A stretch of DNA of 32,414 nt from assembly GCA_028042835.1 (NCBI GenBank), contig JAOFOL010000023.1, positions 1-32,414 on the forward strand, written 5' to 3'. Below, in pieces: positions 30,401 to 32,414 of this stretch (position 1 is the first letter of the stretch; every line of letters begins with the position of its first letter). This DNA is from Opitutales bacterium. GTDB lineage: Bacteria > Verrucomicrobiota > Verrucomicrobiia > Opitutales > Seribacteraceae. The notes beneath the pieces are model-generated. The model had not been told where the DNA came from. It was given only the letters and a program-made list of their open reading frames with translations, and did no database searches. The position numbers were made by a program, and so were the translations under genes.

Positions 30401-32414
30401 TGAAATCGAACTTGTACTTGTTCGAGCAACTTCAGTTGATGAGGAAAACAAACCAACCCCATTATTTATAAACAAATCTACACTCACATCACTTGCAGAA
30501 ACTGTAACCAAGTCTAAACTGCCATCTCCTTGTACATCTCCAAATTCAATGGAGGAAACAACTGAACCAGTGTCAAAAATTTCAGGGGTATCGAATGATA
30601 AAGAAGCTGTACCATTCTGTAGAAGCACTCCAAATTTGGTCGGTTTTGAAAAACAAACAACGACATCGAGTTTATCGTCGTTATCTAAGTGGTCACACAA
30701 GATACGAAAGGCCGTTGCACCAGTTTCCTGATAGAGGACAACCGGATCAGCAAACCTGCCAAAACCATCATTTAGGCAATAATAGAATGAATCACCAGAC
30801 ACGAATAAAACATCCTGATCCCCATCCTGATCTATATCACCAGTTGAACTATCGATAGGATTATAAACCTTATCATGGTTTTGTAGTACATATTTTTTTG
30901 GAGAGAAAGCGTAAGATTGATTAGCTCCCAAGTTCTCAAACCATGAGATTTCGCTACTCCCCTTTCCTATTATCAAAACATCTATATCTCCGTCTTGGTC
31001 AAGATCATCGAGATTCATTGAAATTGGTTCATCTACTGAACCAGTAGAACTGATGTTGCTGGTCGTTCCTCCGTTTACAATGTCTGCGAAACCTGAACCC
31101 GTCCACCCCCATGCATAAATGGCGTCCAAGGATGTTGAGATGGCAATAATGTCCATAAATCCATCTTCATCGATATCGGCAAGATCTATATGATCCACAT
31201 CGCCGGTAAAAACTGTATTCGAGCCAGAAAAATTACCTGATCCATTATTGAGAAATAAATCAATTCCGGAAACATTGCCTTTGCTTAAAACAACAACATC
31301 ATCCAATCCATCCCGATTGAAATCGGCCGACTTTAGGCTGTAAGGTGAGATCCCGTCAGCAGAAGTTGCAACAGTGTAAGAGGAACTGAACGAGGGGGTT
31401 GCACCAGATTGATTCGTTACAAATTTAACATCCGAACCATCCACCACATAAAAGATATCTAATTTGGAATTGTTATTATCCTGATCAATAAATTCAAACT
31501 TTTGAACAAAGGATTGGTTCTCGGGAATGGTTAACTTTAGAGTACTGGAATCACTTAAAACAGGAGCATCATTAACATTCAATACCTGAATTTTAAAGAC
31601 CTGAGAAATAGTGCTTTGCAATGAATTCGATAAGGAAATCTCAACCTCATATGAGTTATCATTATTGGTATCTGCTGGTTTTTCGAAATCAGGAGAAACT
31701 TGAAAAGATAATTCTCCGGTTGCATCATTAAGGGAGAAAAGTCCGGCATCATCTCCTCCTATAGCTTCAAAAGCTATCGTTCCTTGGCCTTCTGGGTCAT
31801 AAACATAATCAAAAAGATTGGGAATTGCTAATGCATTGTTTTCATTAATTGATAGCGTGTAGGATTGGGATGAATTAAATTCCGGCAACTCATCCTCATT
31901 CGTGATCATCACCAAAATATTTTGTAAGGTACTCTGGGCAGGCGATCCGTTGTCTGTAGCATTTACCTCCAAGTGAAAACCAACTTGGTAACCCTGATTC
32001 CCAAAAACACCATTCTGTGGAATAGTACTTAAAGTTCCCCCTAAACCCCCTAAATTCAGGGGTGACTCGTAGTCAATAGGAGCAGCTAATCGAATGACTC
32101 CGGTAACCGAATCAAAGATAAAAGGACTGAGTTCTTGCTGTACCGAAAAGCCAGAACTTGTAACATTTAGATCGTTAAGTAAACGAACATTGTAAGATAT
32201 GTTATCTCCTTCTGAATCTGTTGCATTAGCATCATAGACTACGGTTGAGTTTTCAGATAAATTTATTTTTACAAACTTTTTAGCAGGAAATTCATTGAAA
32301 GGGTCGTTGTGAATTTCATCCAAGTAGTTGGTAAAAACTGGCGCATCATTAATATTTCGTACCTGTATACGAATGGGGAAATCTGTGTAGATTGTATCAT
32401 CATCGGTTGCTGAA
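27425..32414 (-). CDS. Giant cadherin-like / FG-GAP surface protein, 5' end beyond window
   Basis: At least 1,662 residues are visible; a TTG at 32323 is not the start, since the same frame stays open to the edge with more repeat sequence (IQVRNINDAPVFTN). The protein is built from about ten cadherin-like repeats (VNDAPVL / DFEKPADTNNDNSYEVEI / GVLNFRIIPDYELP styles). From about residue 310 to 650 (counted from 32323) an FG-GAP/VCBS propeller with repeated DxDxDGxxD loops (ADFNRDGLDDVVVL, GDIDQDGDQDVLFV) sits inside one cadherin repeat. The C-terminus (from about 1471) is a Trp-rich module (GWRYYDNFGYLN, GWVYVH, WCWSEYLGWFWTG, WMLWQ) and then a helical tail. It should be a calcium-dependent surface adhesin or binding protein. 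No LPXTG or PEP-CTERM anchor is seen. Confidence 0.9.
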   Translation of the reverse strand, partial: SATDDDTIYTDFPIRIQVRNINDAPVFTNYLDEIHNDPFNEFPAKKFVKINLSENSTVVYDANATDSEGDNISYNVRLLNDLNVTSSGFSVQQELSPFIFDSVTGVIRLAAPIDYESPLNLGGLGGTLSTIPQNGVFGNQGYQVGFHLEVNATDNGSPAQSTLQNILVMITNEDELPEFNSSQSYTLSINENNALAIPNLFDYVYDPEGQGTIAFEAIGGDDAGLFSLNDATGELSFQVSPDFEKPADTNNDNSYEVEISLSNSLQSTISQVFKIQVLNVNDAPVLSDSSTLKLTIPENQSFVQKFEFIDQDNNNSKLDIFYVVDGSDVKFVTNQSGATPSFSSSYTVATSADGISPYSLKSADFNRDGLDDVVVLSKGNVSGIDLFLNNGSGNFSGSNTVFTGDVDHIDLADIDEDGFMDIIAISTSLDAIYAWGWTGSGFADIVNGGTTSNISSTGSVDEPISMNLDDLDQDGDIDVLIIGKGSSEISWFENLGANQSYAFSPKKYVLQNHDKVYNPIDSSTGDIDQDGDQDVLFVSGDSFYYCLNDGFGRFADPVVLYQETGATAFRILCDHLDNDDKLDVVVCFSKPTKFGVLLQNGTASLSFDTPEIFDTGSVVSSIEFGDVQGDGSLDLVTVSASDVSVDLFINNGVGLFSSSTEVARTSTSSISSASWANIDEDLEDFRFEVLGGNDASIFEFRPKYSPNLWFRNSPNHESPSDYIGINQYEIKVGVTSISVDGNATATSSILLSVIDVNDPPEITNLVSQHQVYENALNIFTFEFADEDDNPKQEFTYKILDSHDGDFFDLNESGDLTFKAPPDAETPLDSDSDNNYTMVIRVEDDGAGFVSGPAYLDYYINVFVMDGSPEFYVSPGGDMFSVSEEGSLIVDFNSTDLNSTYEVGQGPLSWSLSSDPFYGNVVITDASLTLQYNPDSNYSGDDNFTLRATDKLNRVGDVLIKVKVNPVNDAPSFTSTVIEHPEGSLIVGQIPIFDSDDQSIEYKLAGGLDETYFKLSSSGILNFRIIPDYELPLASGNGNDYEITVEISDGEYPVQENLTVRVTNLNDNIPIIGNQNLHGKQSIFLPEDSEVVVDLNFTDPDGGVIKIEVVSGEDANLFKIENNSVKFAPLIPDFEAPHDANKDNVYHFNLQISDTNFTASDAINTEELSVSVHIENVNEFPPVWTSPPFTPTSPITVNENEPFVIDLNATDDLNVTFFSILGADDNLTSDAHLFDLNHTSGILTFKPENVPDFEMPNDLGTNNLYELSVALSDGEYNATIRNLYVYVEDLNEAPVLATTTFEMLEDGLLDIHFDDFNGSDAENDSFTFVLIKDSQDGVLEEISAKHYTYKPNQDFFGTDFFNLQIYEVNASYDYIVQPIQILVTPVNDPPTAVPDEYDYLLENGQPMSVNFLLNDSSFPDDPSQETLTLKSWSLDSTLSEDRVANFDWNSSLPPSTSGTFSSTSTDFLFTPPVGFIGPVTFSYEVTDGNLSSSAKVRINVTRSPQLTGWRYYDNFGYLNESEDNWIFIEKMGWVYVHVPSDLLYGATWCWSEYLGWFWTGNDYFSYVFIKEFSKWMLWQGSVSDTAGWSIVTDYNSQETVSPEIFQIQRAASTISSLDSAVKVSNFIKSSTIFTEEEKNIILRELIFTKSSKTLESYGIQLGF

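Noticed and set aside
32321-32323. TTG as start of the giant cadherin-like gene
   Set aside because: The frame is open and repeat-like up to the window edge, so the gene begins outside.
1-32414. CRISPR array or insertion sequence
   Set aside because: No regularly spaced repeat with unique spacers and no transposase with terminal inverted repeats were found. Repeats seen are coding or island ends.

Overview
The window looks like chromosomal DNA of a marine Verrucomicrobiota bacterium, probably of the Opitutae or Puniceicoccales type. This is inferred from gene style, not from a marker gene: very large cadherin-like/FG-GAP secreted proteins, LamG and Kelch proteins, YwqK-type MORN repeat lipoproteins, secreted sulfatase-modifying-factor-like proteins and few Shine-Dalgarno sequences, beside ordinary housekeeping genes (mutS, mdh, DAHP synthase, HU, ygfZ, a galactokinase).

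Layout. (1) 1-2076, minus strand: a secreted repeat protein cut by the window edge and a secreted SUMF1/FGE-like protein. (2) 2259-16565: a 14.3 kb genomic island in a tRNA-Leu(CAA) gene. A 42-bp exact direct repeat, the 5' half of the tRNA gene plus two bases, lies at 2259-2300 and again as the start of the intact tRNA at 16524-16565. A tyrosine recombinase gene with all catalytic residues starts 52 bp inside the left end. (3) 16637-32414: housekeeping backbone, with a GNAT acetyltransferase, two small membrane proteins, mdh and DAHP synthase (minus), then ygfZ, a small protein, HU and a galactokinase-like gene (plus), then an alpha/beta hydrolase with mutS, and finally an outer-membrane barrel protein with a giant cadherin-like protein that runs off the window (minus).

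The island has three parts. 2353-6476 holds the integrase and a 931-residue Kelch/Ig/LamG surface protein. 6483-11849 is a scrambled array: four copies of the 5' end of one TPR gene (6483, 6905, 8657, 9240), each just after another gene or inside junk, mixed with two YwqK repeat proteins, an ankyrin lipoprotein, small membrane proteins and three fossil pieces of a GYF_2 domain used as upstream leader. 11928-16403 is phage- or plasmid-like: unknown proteins, an AT-rich/GC-palindrome/inverted-repeat block like an origin, an HNH protein, DUF932, a zinc-ribbon protein, a GP88-like protein, a frameshifted pseudogene and a short unknown gene. A 12-bp motif AACCACACACCA occurs four times on the plus strand of the island only.

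How it fits together. Integration swaps promoters: the chromosomal tRNA-Leu promoter now reads a half tRNA into the integrase gene, while the intact tRNA-Leu depends on DNA carried by the island. The scrambled array looks like repeated recombination at shared short homology blocks (the TPR 5' end, the GYF leader and the MORN repeats), giving a small diversifying set of secreted and surface proteins. No database search was possible; family names rest on motifs read by eye.
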